Below, piece by piece: positions 11,734 through 24,510 of a DNA stretch of 64,000 bases. The notes below the pieces were generated by a model. It saw nothing but the letters and a program-made list of their open reading frames with translations. It did no database searches and was not told where the DNA came from. Each line of letters starts with the position of its first letter. Positions within the stretch are counted from its first letter, which is position 1. Origin of the DNA: Clarireedia homoeocarpa (lineage: Eukaryota; Ascomycota; Leotiomycetes; Helotiales; Rutstroemiaceae). A program made the translations under genes and the position numbers. Where the stretch lies: assembly GCA_001465935.1 (NCBI GenBank), contig LNKV01000029.1, positions 453,215 through 517,214 on the forward strand, written 5' to 3'.

Positions 11734-13282
11734 ATGGCCACCTTTAAGAATCAACGTCTGGCCGTTCTGGCTATGACTCTGGGATTGGTTACGCGAATAC
11801 ACGCACACGGAGGCCATATGGATAAGATAGTAGATGGAGAGGCGATGAGCGTGGAACCTATTGTAGGTGTTATGATCTCTGTGGAGGGGCAAAGGCTAAT
11901 TGAATAGGACTCGATATTATGGATTCATATTCTTTTACAGATGCTTGCCTTTGGCGTCATCTTTCCTACAGGAATGGTTCTTGGTGTAGGTGGCATCTTG
12001 CGATGGGGTTGGATCATGCTGACGTGTATAGATTGTACGAAATCGATGGCATGTACCTGTCCAAGTATTAGGAACGATTATTGGAACGTTGGGATATTTC
12101 CTGGGGCATCTGCATAAAGGACGAGTCTTCGCAAAGAACGTACATTCAGCGTTTGCGAATATCCTCATGCTACTCCTCATTATACAAGTCGTCTTCGGTA
12201 TTTACCTCAAGTTCCATATTACCAAAGGATTCCACGGAAAGATTCGAAACTTCGCTGTGTATGGTCATGGATTTGTTGGAAAGTCTATGCCTGTTGTAGC
12301 ATGGGTCCAAATGATCTTTGGTGGAATCGCTGCGTTAGGGTTTTGCCGTGATGATCACCTAGGTCAATGTCTTGCGCATTTCATTATGGGCGGTGCATTC
12401 ATTGGTTACGGTATCATTCTTACGATTGTCATGCTTGTTGGACAAGTCTGGTTAAGGAAAACTGGACGCTCCCAAGAGTTCTTCGATTCGGCAGTTATTG
12501 CAGCATGGGGATGTGTTAATACCTTTACAGAACATCGATGGGGAGGTCCATGGGTTGCGAACGATATTCAGCACACTACAATGGGAATAATCTGGTGGAC
12601 TGCAGGGCTTGCTGGAGTTTGGCTGAGCAGGAAGAGGGATGGGGCACCAAAGAGGAACTTCATTCCAGGATTCGTTATCTTCATCACTGGATGGGCCATG
12701 TCTGGTCACCCACAACACTTGCCCTTGTCGACTATGGTTCATACAGTGTTCGGATACACATTGATGGCTGCGGGGCTTTCGCGGATCATCGAGATTGCAT
12801 TTGTTTTGAAGGATAGGGCTACATTGTCGGATGATGGTGATGTTAATAGTTGGCAACATGTCCCACCATTTGTAAGTTGTTTGATTGTCGTTTGTGTTTC
12901 TGTGCTAACAATGATTCAGTTGCTCTACGCATCCGGCTTCATGTTCATGGGTGCGACGGAAGAACAAATGAAACTTATTTCTGACGCAGGAATTACACAT
13001 GTTTCATACGTACTTGTTCTTTACAGTTTCGCGTTCCTTCTCTACTTATTCACGAATATGCTCATTCATATTTACGCCGTGAATACCAGCGGACCACCCG
13101 TTCCACCCAAAGACGGAGAAGCACCAGAGAGAATCCCACGTATGAATGGACATACAAGAGGAACGGATTCAAGACAAATTCGTGATGCTGAAGAATTCGA
13201 ACTGGAAGGATTAATGAGTGATGACGAATCACCTGAAAGTCCAAGTACTTTGGGGAAAAACAATGAAGCAAGAGTGGAATAA
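11734..13282 (+). CDS. Ytp1-like multispan membrane protein (DUF2427/Ytp1)
   Basis: Four exons (11734–11862, 11908–11985, 12032–12871, 12920–13282), all joined at codon boundaries, give 469 residues. A signal-like N-terminus is followed by AHGGHMD, then a DUF2427-like segment with two helices (SILWIHILLQMLAFGVIFPTG…) and a long Ytp1-type region with about ten membrane helices. That region includes a cytochrome-b561-like pattern of spaced His residues (GHLHKG, HSAFANILM, HGFVGKSMPVV, HFIMGGAFIGYG). The C-terminus is hydrophilic and acidic. Family members are fungal membrane proteins of poorly known role; yeast Ytp1 resembles respiratory-chain proteins and the His spacing suggests haem or metal binding, which is inference. 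Length and architecture look complete. Confidence 0.85.
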
Positions 13283-13685
13283 ATTTTTCATTTGTTTTGG
13301 GGTAGAAAATTTTCTTTGATTTGGTATTGGGATGGCAGATCGAGTATGGAATGGTCATAATTTCTATATCTATTGGGGTATCATTGTATAGCGGGAATTG
13401 TAAATATACAAAACGTGAATCTAAGTTCTGTTTGCTGTCGAGTCGATAATCCGTCCGGTATGACGAATTGTAGTGAAGGGTGAGTGGAGGACGAAGGAGA
13501 TTCTGCTTTCTCTTTGAGCGATTGACCGGATCCTGCTGCAACCGCCGTTTTCCGTGTAGCCAGCAGTTTAGCCCTGTGGCTTCAGTTCATGCATATAACC
13601 CTCCCCGCTTCTCAGTCACTTGCACTCAACTGTGCCTTGCCTCGTCTCCATCAGCCTAGTCTCGCTTCTAGTCCACCTTTCCCCC
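13283..13685. other. Convergent intergenic region
   Basis: 3' flanks of the Ytp1-like gene (plus) and the peptidyl-tRNA hydrolase gene (minus). No gene or repeat recognised. Confidence 0.5.
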
Positions 13686-14513
13686 TCATTGCTCACTCAA
13701 CCTCATCAATTCCTCCATCACCCTCCCCGCACTCCCCTCAATCTTCCTCCTTTCCTCCATACTCATCTTCCTTAACACATACCCCGCGACCACCCCCGCA
13801 TCCCTACTCTCCGGCCGTCCAATCCCCACCCCAATCCGCGTATAACCCTGTCCCAACCGCGCATCCCGGATACTCTTTAACCCATTATGTCCCTTCGGAC
13901 TCGCATCTCCACTTCGAACCTTCACCTCGCCAAGGCGCAGCTCCAGCTCGTCGTGCACAACCACTAATCCGCACTCCCCCTCGCCGTACCCCATCTGTTT
14001 GTTTTCTCGCAGAAATTGCTTCCACGCCGCGGAGACGGCCGCGCCGGAGACGTTCATTAGAGCAGGCGACTGCCAGAGTGTGAAAGGGTTGCCGGGGCTG
14101 AGGAGCCCGTTGCCGTGGACGCGGGATTTTTGGAACGAGGGGTAGGAGAGGTTTTGGCAGAGGACGTTGAGCACGGTGTGCCCGGCGGAGTGGAGGGTGT
14201 TGAGGTAGGGCGCTGGGTTGCCGATTGAGCAGACGAGGAGGCGGGTTTGCGAAGCCATTTGTGGAAGAGGAGGGGTTGTTATTGTTGTGGGAGATGAGGT
14301 GGTTGATGATGCATCGTTTGGAGGGGGTAGTTCGAATGGAGGAGGAGGAGCGATTCCTTTACGTTTTTGTTTTCGCGATTGCGGTGTAGTTGGTGGTGAA
14401 GGTGTGTCGGGAGATCCAGCGGTTGTAGAAGGAATTGTTGAAATTATCGCCGAGGGGTCTTGTTCTAGTGTTGAGTTTCGCGATAATTTTTTTGTCCGAT
14501 TGCCCTGCGTCAT
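13686..14513 (-). CDS. PTH1: Peptidyl-tRNA hydrolase, bacterial-type (Pth1)
   Basis: Releases peptides from prematurely dropped peptidyl-tRNA. It is a single exon of 275 residues from the ATG at 14513; the longer frame upstream has no better context. Residues 1–85 are a Ser/Thr/Pro-rich, basic leader (KKLSRNST…, SRKQKRKGIAPPPP) that may include a mitochondrial targeting signal. From about residue 88 the Pth fold begins: LLVCSIGNPAPYLNTLHSAGH, with N and H matching catalytic positions. Then come NVSGAAV, VVHDELELRLGEVKVR with the catalytic Asp, and GHNGLKSI with the substrate-binding Asn. RIGVGIGRPESRD and the YVL block complete it. All key motifs are intact. The plus-strand frame across it (13589–14083) is an antisense shadow. 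Confidence 0.9.
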   Translation of the reverse strand: MTQGNRTKKLSRNSTLEQDPSAIISTIPSTTAGSPDTPSPPTTPQSRKQKRKGIAPPPPFELPPPNDASSTTSSPTTITTPPLPQMASQTRLLVCSIGNPAPYLNTLHSAGHTVLNVLCQNLSYPSFQKSRVHGNGLLSPGNPFTLWQSPALMNVSGAAVSAAWKQFLRENKQMGYGEGECGLVVVHDELELRLGEVKVRSGDASPKGHNGLKSIRDARLGQGYTRIGVGIGRPESRDAGVVAGYVLRKMSMEERRKIEGSAGRVMEELMRLSEQ

Positions 14514-15279
14514 TTTGCGAACAAGGATGTTTGAGCCTTCTTTGTGTGGAGTTTTCAACACTTTGCGACAGCACTCAATTCTTTGAAGATATTCCCAGAT
14601 GATAATTCTCTGAAATGCACAAAGGAAGTCCGATCTCACGCAGTCTTATCACAAGTTATATATAATTACAATCACTGTGGCTGTACTTTCAGTTGAATTG
14701 GAAATATTCCCTCCCATGGTTGAGTCATCCCCGATCAAGTCATCCGGGCGCAGCCTAGCAGTTTGGGTCTAGCATTTTCACTTCTGCTTACCTACTCTAC
14801 TATACCATGGTCCGGCTGAATGGCTAAGCTCTTGCATTCAAGACGGACGACAGACTGTTTCAATATCTGTACGGATGCAGCGTCCCGTTTGACACGAGTA
14901 CATGTCGCAAACTCGATTGTTGTGGGTGTCCTGTAGTATGGCATCCTGACGGTTAGATGCACTTCTATACGTCTCTTGAAGGTTCTGGAATGCTTTATGC
15001 GCACATCAGAGACGAGTGTCCATGACGGCACGTAGGGCAAAGCCGGCAGGATCATATAGCACAGCATGCTCCAGTACAAGTATGACGAGCTTCTAATAAT
15101 TATTTAGTATATCTAATTCCCCTAGATTGCCCAAGTATCTAGCAATACACAACAACCAACAGCTAGAAGAGACCCCCAACAATACCAATACACCACAAAT
15201 CCCCAAGCACACACCGGCCTGTTCTTCCTCCCATCTAGCTTTGCATTCGCGCGCTCTCCAGCATCACATCAATGCTTAT
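14514..15279. other. Intergenic, no gene seen
   Basis: Promoter side of the peptidyl-tRNA hydrolase gene and 3' side of the MARVEL gene. No domain-bearing frame found. Confidence 0.45.
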
Positions 15280-16009
15280 TTAGACTGCAGCCTGAACAGG
15301 TGGTTGAGTTACCATCGAACCAGGCGTACAATGCCCTCCATTCTTACGATGACGATGGATTTGAATCCCAACGATGACGAGTGTCACGACGAAGAGAATA
15401 CTGATAAATTAGCTGGAGTCCAGACATCAGTGGGCTCTACTCACAATTCAAGACCTCCAAGCGCTGCAGCCGCAATCATTGCATTTCGATATGTGTAAAG
15501 TGTTGTTGTCGCTCTCTTTACGATATCTAGTCCGCGTTTATGTTTGTAGTAACAATATCCATTGTATTCAGACAAGCAATCATAACTTGAGGAATAACCG
15601 GTGTAGTAATCGCTGTAGGACGCAATTTCTGAGCCGAGTAGAGGGAAGGAGACTACCCAGAAGATGACAGCGAGGATGTCAAGACCGAGGATTGCCCAGT
15701 AGTTGTACAGACTGGGAAAAGTGAGAGTAGCAAGAAGAAAATAGACTGTGATTATGATTGTTGCAATTGACTGCTTTGGTTAGCCTTCATTCAAGTGAAG
15801 AAAGGTTCAAGCAAAGGGAGGGGCTGGATTCGACTAGAATGGTAACTTACTGAGAATAAGGTCATATTATCTCCATCGAATGAGAGGTAGTAAATGCCGT
15901 AGGCTGAAAGTCCAAGTACAGCTACTGCAACCACTAATTGTGCTATGCGGAGACCGAGAAGAGCCCCTCCTCCATTTGAGAGCATATGATTTCCTTTGAA
16001 TGAAGACAT
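15280..16009 (-). CDS. MARVEL-domain four-helix membrane protein
   Basis: Three exons on the minus strand (15851–16009, 15445–15770, 15280–15400) give 201 residues; the two introns have GT–AG ends and preserve frame. Four hydrophobic helices are visible: LRIAQLVVAVAVLGLSAYGI, IATIIITVYFLLATLTF, YWAILGLDILAVIFWVVSFP and a last one running into ILFVVTLVIVGIQIH. The first helix with its leading R-I-A-Q-L and the YxxL pattern is typical of fungal MARVEL proteins related to Nce102. Between helices 3 and 4 lies a Tyr/Cys-rich loop (SDYYTGYSSSYDCLSEYNGYCYY). The short basic tail is cytoplasmic. Fungal MARVEL proteins act at plasma membrane domains and in sphingolipid sensing or secretion; the exact role here is not known. 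Confidence 0.8.
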
Positions 16010-19000
16010 TGTGAGAGAATGTACTTTTCAGTTGAACAATGAACAAACAAGTGGGAGCTTTCCTTTCTTTTAAAGACTTCATCATGCTGTGGGATTTTCA
16101 GCCTCATAGTTCATTGCATGATCCCATTCCATTTTTGGAGCAAAGGGCGACATTCGAATTTCGAGAGGTTTGCGAAAGGAAAATTTAAGCCGCTTATTTA
16201 CGATCTTAACTCTAAGTTAACCTATGAAATAGTGACAGCTCTATGCCGAGACTTTATTCTAGATATGATGTGGACATGCAAGGAGGTACACGAAGCGGCT
16301 GTTGATCTGAGGAATCAGCTAAAAAGCCACATGAGACTATAAGTGGATATGGCAGTTGAATTGGCGAATTAAATGACGCACAATTTTTGAATGCCATGTA
16401 TGTGCTTTAATTCTCTGGGCACTTTAGGTCTTCTATCGTGCTGTTAGTTGTGTCTCAGGTGAGTTGCAATCGTAGCAATTGTTTTTGTATCGTCCCGCCG
16501 AGGTATCGTGCTGAGGTAGCATTCATCTTCTCCAACGTTTTGCGTTCCTTTCGGAAATTCATTATACCTGCCCGTGCGACCTGCTCTTGCGACCTGCTCT
16601 TGCTAAAAAGCCTTCCATGTGGTTGTTTCGCACGCGGAGCTAATTATAGAACATCGGCATCGTTTGCAACTCGTCCCTTGACGTTGCTCCAATGCGCGCC
16701 CTCAAAGTGCTTAATGGCTACCATGAGCAGGTAAAATTGAACACGGCTTAATGGAACCTGTCAACACCACATAACAGGGAGATAAATGAGCTGGGTATGG
16801 ATGGTGAACTGCTGCCAGGTTTCTTGGCAACAACCTCCGGATCCTCCTACCACGAAGCGGAATCACCCGCGCGCTGGCGCAATCCTACTTCTCGGAATGT
16901 CTCGACTTTAATCGCTTGCTTTTCCAAATATTGCACGTAACTTCGATGCATGCTTCACCAATTCCTCCCCGAAATTGCTTTTCTGTTTCCACCACGCGCT
17001 TGTTATTTCCAATGTTTGCAACATTTTCATTTATTCAAGACTTCCAACCATAATCTAGACGACCTTCGATATTGACTTTGTTTTCTATGCCGAGAAAGGT
17101 CTCCTTTGTTATTCTATTCCATTTTGGTTTGCACCATAAATTATCTCGCATTAAGTCTGCCAAACCTTGGTTCTGTTCCGTGGGATTGAGCAGAGTCTTC
17201 CGTCCTAACTCATCAGCTTTTACCCTACCTGTTCCTCTTCCTGTTTCCGGTGCCTGTGGTTCCCCCTCGAAGTCTTTTTGTCTTCTACTATCTAAGCTTT
17301 GATCCTTGGATAATAAAGGTACAATTAGTCAAAACTAGGAAGGATCTCAAACGCCTCACCGTTTCCCATACGAACAAGCAACTCCTATTACCTGTATCAT
17401 CCTCGAAGCTCCCTTCCCAAGAGCTTTGACATGTGTACAGCATCCTTCTTAGCTGCCTTTAAGTAATGATTGGAGAAGAGGATGGCATCTGATGCAAGTT
17501 TTTGGATCGGCAGATACTTTTACTTAATGAGTCAACAGAGACCTTGTGGACAGTCTGGCTGGTTTTCATCGCGGCATCGAAGGTCTTGATCTGTAATGAC
17601 AAAAATTTTGGAGTGAGGCATACTGAAGGCTCGTGTGTGGGAGTTCCTCTACATCATAAAATTCTGAAACGATTGAAAGGAGACGTGAAGGAAAGTGAAA
17701 GGGAAGGAAGGCTAGTCGTATCCCGAACTGAATCGCGGTAGACCTGTTCCAGTTCATATTAGCTACCGCAGCGGTTCTTTCACCTCAGTATTGATTAATC
17801 ATAGCTTGGGGCGAGTGGTAAACCTTATGTTGACCTTCGCCTATGCCTGTGAGTCTTAGAGGCTCACTAATAAGCCGTTTAATTTAGGGGGGGAGGGGGG
17901 CAATCAGTTTCGGTGAAGATGCTCACTGATGGAAATGAGGGTGAGAGCCCGTTAATGAGTTCTCGACCAAGAAGCAAGCCATAGATAAACATATTTACTT
18001 GGCCCCTACCATCAACGTGAAGTCAATCTTACGACCGTAGGTTGCTTCATTTTTTCAGTGACATTTAACAACGCCCAGAACTGAAGGATATCACCGGTTC
18101 CCATGGAGATAGCAGCTTCTCCACGACACCTCAATAAAAATTACATTTGTTTTGCCGTGAAGATTAAAGAAATAATCTTCCTCACTTAATCATGAATGAT
18201 GAAGTACATGGTAGAACACATGAGTACTATCCCAGCAAGTTTGGGTCTGTGAAAAGACGCTCCAATTGAGGGACAAAAACTAGATGAACCTAGGTAGCAG
18301 ATATGAGATCGACGAACAGTCTCGGGAAGATCCACGAATGTACCAATGAATGACAAACAGCGGGTGATGAGAACGACTGAAAGGAAAAGGGGAGATATGG
18401 AAGGAAGGTGAGGTGGGAAAGGAGAGGAGGAAAATTAGAGGAAGAAGAGAGAAGAAGAGGAAAGGATATAGGATAGATGCGGAACAAGATGGAGAGCTAG
18501 GTGCGTTGATGGATAATACGATGGGTGGTCTGCGGGATGCCAAAGGATCCAAGGGATCCAAAGGAAGAGAATTGTACGCGGTAGGCCTGCTTCGTATATG
18601 AGTTAAATAAATGATAACCAATTATGCTTCTCGGTTGTACATCAGCCACACACTATTGCTGCAAATTGAAATGAGCTGAATTAAATATTATTCAAATCGC
18701 CCAACTTCATGCTCTTCGTCACATACAGTAGAGCATATTTGTGCTGCAATTAATTATGCATAAGACGCGTTGACGCGAAGATTCCAACGCAACCGAGAAC
18801 TTCAAGAAACAAGGACTAATCATTCCGGCTCACTACTGTAGTCTCAATTTTCTTGCTTACATCAGAACTTTTCCAAAGTTAAATTTAACCTTATTTTGAC
18901 TTCTTGCAATGACTCATGTGAGCTATGGCTCAAATAGAACCAGTTCGAAGCACGTTTTCAGTGGCTCAGAAACCGGAGGCGGCTTTGGCCAAAGTGGCGT

Positions 19001-19329
19001 AGATGTCAAGTACGTGAAACGCGAGACCACCTTGGGCTGCGTGGAAGGGTTTTTTTGCTGACGAGTATGCAAATACCATGTGTATACCATACTTTTTGAC
19101 TACAAGGATGAGGCGGAGGAGGTTGACGGTCGCCAGGAGAGAGGTGGGTACAGCAGGACCTATGATGTTTGGTATTTGGGGAGCGATATAAGTGAGTATA
19201 ATATCTCACAATGAAGAAAGCCATCCAGGAGCAGCGTTCTTCATCCTCAAGCCAGCGCAATCAATCTCAACCCAATTCCTTACATTCCGTGGCCAGAAGA
19301 CATCACACTATTCATATTTCATTGGCGGC
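16010..19329. other. Long gene-poor interval
   Basis: 3.3 kb with no protein I can support on either strand: frames are short, without signal peptides, domains or convincing splice links. A G-run (GGGGGGGAGGGGGG) lies near 17887 and a purine-rich strand (GGAAAAGGGGAGATATGGAAGG and similar) at about 18380–18480, whose complement gives false Ser/Pro-rich frames. A promoter for the metallopeptidase, with a GATATAAG core near 19183, closes the interval. A long non-coding transcript cannot be excluded. Confidence 0.45.
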
Positions 19330-20971
19330 ATGAAACTCCTTGGTGTTTTCGCCCTCCAACTACTGGTTGGAGGTAGTGCAGCATTGCCAAGTTTTAGCCA
19401 CGAGAGCGGCAACCTGGAAAAGCGAGCAGATTCTCCTTTCGTAGGATTCGACGGATGTTCCATCTCTCAGAAAAACGCCATCATTACCGCTTGGGGTGAT
19501 GCCCAAAAGCTAGCCTCAATACCTGCGGAGTTCAACGTGGCGGGAGCCCCAGAAGCTATTCTCCTTCCAGATCCATTTGTAAATGTCGGTATTGGGCAGT
19601 GTTCAGGTATTTGCAAAGTTGGTGTTTTGGAAGAAAGGTTCTTCGGGAACACCATAGGTCAGGATCCTGCGGCTGCCGCCCTGGTCAAAAGTACGTGTCC
19701 CCTATCATCACAATGAAACGATCTCTACTTTTTCGATACTAACTATCATGACTTAGCTGTATTTATGAATATCAGAGATCTAAGTAGCCATGGTCCTCAA
19801 ATTCGAATCTCTTGCGTAGACCAGAACAATCCAAGCAGAACCGAAAAGCAACAGGCGAGATGTACTGACAAGATCAACGGCTTGAGTATTGGTGGCTACG
19901 CATTCGGAACCAGCACTGCACTCAAAGATAATACTATCGTGCTCTGCTCGACCTTCTTCCTTCCTGGTCAAGAATTTCTTTCTGATATCGAAAAGCAATT
20001 GCGAGCATTTAATCAGCAAAAAAACCCGCTATCAATGATTGGGAAAGGGAAGATTTTGCTTCATGAGCTCACACATCTCCCCGCTATCGTGGAACAACTA
20101 CCCAGTATGTATTACAGCATTAATTTTATCAGACTACTAACACTGCATCATAGCCGTTGTGATCGACCAGACGATGGATCCCTATAATCGTCTAGGTCGG
20201 GATGTATATGGATTGTATCTGGTTGAGAAGTTTGCTGTGAAACAACCCAAATACACACATACGAATGGTTGGTAGACCGCTGCGCAAAGGCGAAATTTCT
20301 ATACTGACAATTAGGTTTATAGCCGATACCTACGCATGGTATGCATCCGAGATGTACTTCAACAGCGTTTTTGGCGTTGTGGCGGATGCGTACAACCAAC
20401 CAAGAGATGGAGATCCAGAACCTCCACCACCTGATGCGGTAGACCCATCAACTCAACCAGCTCAGCCAGAAAAATGGCGAAGTAAGTAGATACGCATTTT
20501 GAGTTACATAACTCTGTTAATAATAAACAGTGACACTCTACGATAATGTCTGGGGATGCAAACAAGATGATAACACCAAGAGTCGCGAAATTTGGGGTAG
20601 CGAGCTGAATAAATGTTATACATTCGATTCTGTAAGTTTGCTGTCTCCAATTTCCCAAATCATCTGGATTTTACCCATCGAAACCTGCTCTGAGCTATTC
20701 TGCATCACCCTTTCAATACTAATCCGAGAATTAGGATATGCCCAATGTGTCCTGTGATCAGCACCAGCAGGGTGGCAAGTCAGAAAGACAAGATTGTGGA
20801 GGATTCAAACTTATCCCGCAATCCATTCAGATGGGAAAAAACGCCAAATGCGATCTGTACTTCGGCGAGAACTGTAGTCAAGACTTTTCGGCTGATGTGT
20901 CAGATAAGTGCATTGATACTTCCCAAACTCTTGAAGCTTCGCGCCGGTTTGCATCGTTCAAATGTCATTAA
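19330..20971 (+). CDS. Secreted M35-type (HExxH) metallopeptidase-like protein
   Basis: Six exons (19330–19690, 19757–20104, 20154–20267, 20323–20481, 20531–20631, 20735–20971) join in frame to 439 residues. The start at MKLLGVFALQLLVGG gives a signal peptide; a Kex2-like KR follows at about residue 38, suggesting a propeptide. ILLHELTHLP carries the HExxH zinc site, and GRDVYGLYLVEKFA downstream supplies the Asp and Tyr of the GTxxDxxYG motif of deuterolysin/aspzincin peptidases (M35). A WYASEMYFNSVFG helix follows. After a Pro-rich linker (DPEPPPPDAVDP) there is a Cys-containing C-terminal region of about 130 residues not found in plain deuterolysins. The catalytic set looks intact, so it could be an active secreted protease. 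Subfamily and substrate are uncertain. Confidence 0.8.
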
Positions 20972-21413
20972 GGGAATACATCGATAGGAATGGAGGAGAG
21001 AGTGCGGGTTCTGATTTAGATTTTTCGCCATGTACTTGCTTTAGAAGTTTCTTGTTCGATATCATTGGGTACAGGTTCATATAGTTTCCTACGAAAATGT
21101 TGGTTATTCGAAAGGGTAAGATTACATGTAAGACGATAAATCTATATTCTATATTCTATATACGTAGCCCATTTCTAGTGGCTAGATTATTTACCATACA
21201 CAAATTTTCTTACCTGCTGATGACTTCAATCGACTCACTCAACTTCGCTCCTATGCTATGACTAATGCTATAACTATGACTAGCTATAGATTGCCCTTCA
21301 CTTACTTCGTTCCTTCGGGATGCAACCCCTGCAATACAGTCATGTAACCACAACCACAAACATCTGGAAATAGACATCCATAACGCTGTCTAACTAACTC
21401 CCACCGAAAAAAT
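20972..21413. other. Convergent intergenic region
   Basis: 3' flanks of the metallopeptidase gene (plus) and the HtrL-like gene (minus). Short alternating ATTCTATATTCTATAT and ACTATGACTAGCTATAG repeats are present; no gene. Confidence 0.45.
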
Positions 21414-23146
21414 TTATTTTCCATCCATTTTCTTCTTATCTTTTTCCATTTTCTCTTTGATCTTCAAATCTTTTGCCAATCTTCTCTCTTTAAGAGTATA
21501 CCATGGCCCTGTGCCCTCGAAGAACCCTGTTTTCCCTGCCATTCTTTCTTTCCATGAAATTGTTTTGATAGTTCTACGAATCTTGTTAGCCCCTAGTCCT
21601 CTCTCTCATATTTAGGTGTGGTAGCTCACCTTTCATCAAACTTCTTGTAAGGTCCTGTGCCATCTAGATTCGGCTTCCTTGGTTTGTACCCGTGACAAAG
21701 CAAGGTCGATATAGGATCTTCAATAGCAGGCAACCTTTGATGGCTCTGAGAATCGCCGTATGTCGAGTAGCAGCTAGTCATAGGGAAATTCTGTTTTTTC
21801 CCAACATTTAAAGTTGCAACCCATGGTATACTGAAAATAGTGTTGGGATACCGCACGGCGAGCATAGGATAAATCCACTCCTCGCGGCCGATGTAGTAAC
21901 CATTGGCATCCATGTCATTCACTGTCTGCATATATCGAACAGCAAAGTTTAGCATGCCCAGACTATTTCCAGCATATGCACCCCCTGCAAAATGCTGGCT
22001 TTGCCATACTCTCCAACGATCAGAGAACCAATTGTGGTTGATATCCTTTCTCCCATTGTCTCCGTGATCAGCGAATACCCTGTATCCTCCCATAACTACC
22101 CCGGTATTTCCAGAGATCTCAATAGATCTATCAAACTTCGTTGGGTCTAGTTTCTCTCTAAAGAGATCTCCCCATAAGACACCCTGTTCATCTACGGGGC
22201 CATCCTCAGTAAAAAGCCCGGCGTCCATATAGATCCATCTGTCAGAACCATACGGATTTCTAATGACAGCATCATAAGTAACAAACGCTTTAGCATTGTA
22301 TGCTGCCATTTGATGACCACGATTATATGTTGCATTTAGCTTCCAGTCAGGTCTCTCCCCTTCCAGCTGCTTAAAGAGGTCCACCTGCGTTATATTGAAG
22401 TTATCGTACTGATGTGTATTAGTGGGTATATCCCAGATAGTCTGATATTTCGAGATAACACACCAATGATCATCGTTCCGCATTGCTTTCACCTCTGCTG
22501 CAATTGTCGGGGGCACGTAGATAACTGTTTGCTCTCTCATTTTAGCAAGGTTTTGAATTCTTTTGAGGTACGCTTCTACTGGTCTTCTCATCTTGCTTTC
22601 AGGATCAGGGTAGAACAATGCTATTATAGTCGGTGCGTTGGGTCTGATAGGGGAAAACGTAGGAGTCTTCAGAACTTTCGGGCGATTTTTCAAGTTGAAG
22701 AACTTCGCAACCCATTTTGCAACATGATCTCCAAAAACTGTTTTAGGAGCGCGCAAGATATCTTCAGGAGCAGTTCCAGGAATTTTTGGAGACGGCTTTG
22801 GAAATGGAAACAATGGATCATGAACTGGGCGTGGTTCGGAACTTTGGCGGTATGGGTTGTTGATCAAGATTTTCTCATTTTTAGTGAGGGACTGGCTTCC
22901 TCTGAAAGATTCATCGCTGGAGTGGCTGGATAGACTATGAGAACGCCGTGAAGTTTTATTGCTGTTGCTATTACTTCTATGCTTAGATGCTCGAGGCTTT
23001 GAAGGTCGAGGAGCTTCGACGTTCTTTGGAGAGGGTGACCGAGCAAGACTTCCAGTTCTGGTCGACTTTGAACGCCTATGAGATTTATGGTCGGTGCTGC
23101 TGCTGGATGAACTGCTACCGGTTCCGGTTCTACGAGATTGTTGCAT
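21414..23146 (-). CDS. HtrL/YibB-like protein with Ser-rich basic N-terminus
   Basis: Two exons on the minus strand (21630–23146 and 21414–21573; GT–AG intron of 56 bases) give 558 residues. Residues 1–130 are low-complexity and rich in Ser, Arg and Lys (GTGSSSSSSSTDHKSHRRSK). From about residue 165 a folded domain begins: TIIALFYPDPESKMRR, then QTVIYVPPTIA, a W-I-Y-M-D-A-G segment and NTGVVMGGY. This pattern, with an aromatic-MDAG where an Asp would bind metal or nucleotide sugar, is what I know of HtrL/YibB-like proteins, a glycosyltransferase-type fold of unclear function. No transmembrane helix is visible. The extra second exon adds a basic tail (KDLKIKEKMEKDKKKMDGK). Function is not established. 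Confidence 0.6.
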
Positions 23147-24510
23147 AATGACTTGGAGTCTTGGTAATATAAGATCAAATGAAGGATAATTCTGCGGTGA
23201 GCGATACGACTGCTAGGATTAAGGACTATACTGGCAAGTATATAGAGATTTGATTGAATAATCAGAGTGAGTTGTCAATGATTGCTAGGGATGAGATGGC
23301 TTGGGAGCTTTAGGGTGGCTTTTGTTTCTTATTTATGTATGGAAAAACTCCTTGTATCTGCAGAGCTTCTGAACCAACGTCACATCTCATGTTTCGACTT
23401 GTTTATTTTTGTACATGAATGTTCCAAAAACATTCTGACCTGATTACCCTCCCTCCTCCAAGTGGTTATCATGAGGCCTTCTTCTAAGTGAGTAAGATTT
23501 CAGCCATCTTTTTCCTGAACATGAGCCACCAGTAACGGCGCAGAGGTCGACTAAGACCTCCCAAGATAACCTGAAGACCTACGAAACTAAGTATATACTT
23601 CAGTATCTTAAAAAGGGATAAAAGTCTTGGTGCATAGCCAGGACTTATTAATGTAGGAGATATTAATAGACACTGGGCTAGGACAGCATAGTATCACCTC
23701 TTCCATTGACAGATTTTTACTCTCGTATGACCGCTTTGTAGTCCTCGTGGAGCCTAGATGATCATAACTTCACATACTCACAGCCTACGAACAAATAAGT
23801 ACACGAATTCCACTGGTTTCTTGATTTACACCGCGTGAACTGTGGATCACGGATTCATAATGATACACTTAATCAAGGTAGCATTTCTAGTAGACATTTG
23901 GAGGGCTAGACATCGTGGGCTTACTCACTCGACCCTCGATGCGTACGGTAACTAAAGGCTGGGGTACAGGATTAGGGATTTAGATGCGGTCCATCTATGT
24001 ATCTTCTTTTCCCGATTGATGCTGGTGGGGAAACCGTCCTCGACCATTGATGACGGATTACTGGCCCATATCAGGATTGGCGGCAGCATAACTAGTTTTA
24101 ATTGCACTATACCCACGTTTGCACAGCATAACAAGGGGCTAGTGCAGCTCTAAAACGCTGAACTACTGCATTGGGCTAGGATATATCCTCAAAGGTCAAC
24201 AAGCTGGTGATATCTGGTTACAATCACCAAGGGATTGTAGCATGGTGTACCAGTAGGAATAGGGCAAGACCTTCCGTGGATCCCCCCCACATCTGACATT
24301 CTATCACCGTAAGCCAGCTCCCTTGTCGGATTAGTATATAAAACTTGGCATTTATGGTATTGTAATCCCACTTACGAAGTAAGTATCTGCTCGGCTAATT
24401 ACTTTTTATAGACAAGCGTCCCCGATCCTCAACTGCCGCGTTTTAGATCTTGAAACAGATTTTGCTGAGGTCAGCAGGTGTCAAAGGAGTGTCCTTGGTG
24501 TATAATATAA
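23147..24510. other. Intergenic, no gene seen
   Basis: Promoter side of the HtrL-like gene, passing into AT-rich sequence next to the nested transposons. No domain-bearing frame found. Confidence 0.45.

Noticed and set aside
13589..14083. 164-codon frame on the plus strand
   Set aside because: Antisense to the conserved part of the peptidyl-tRNA hydrolase gene.
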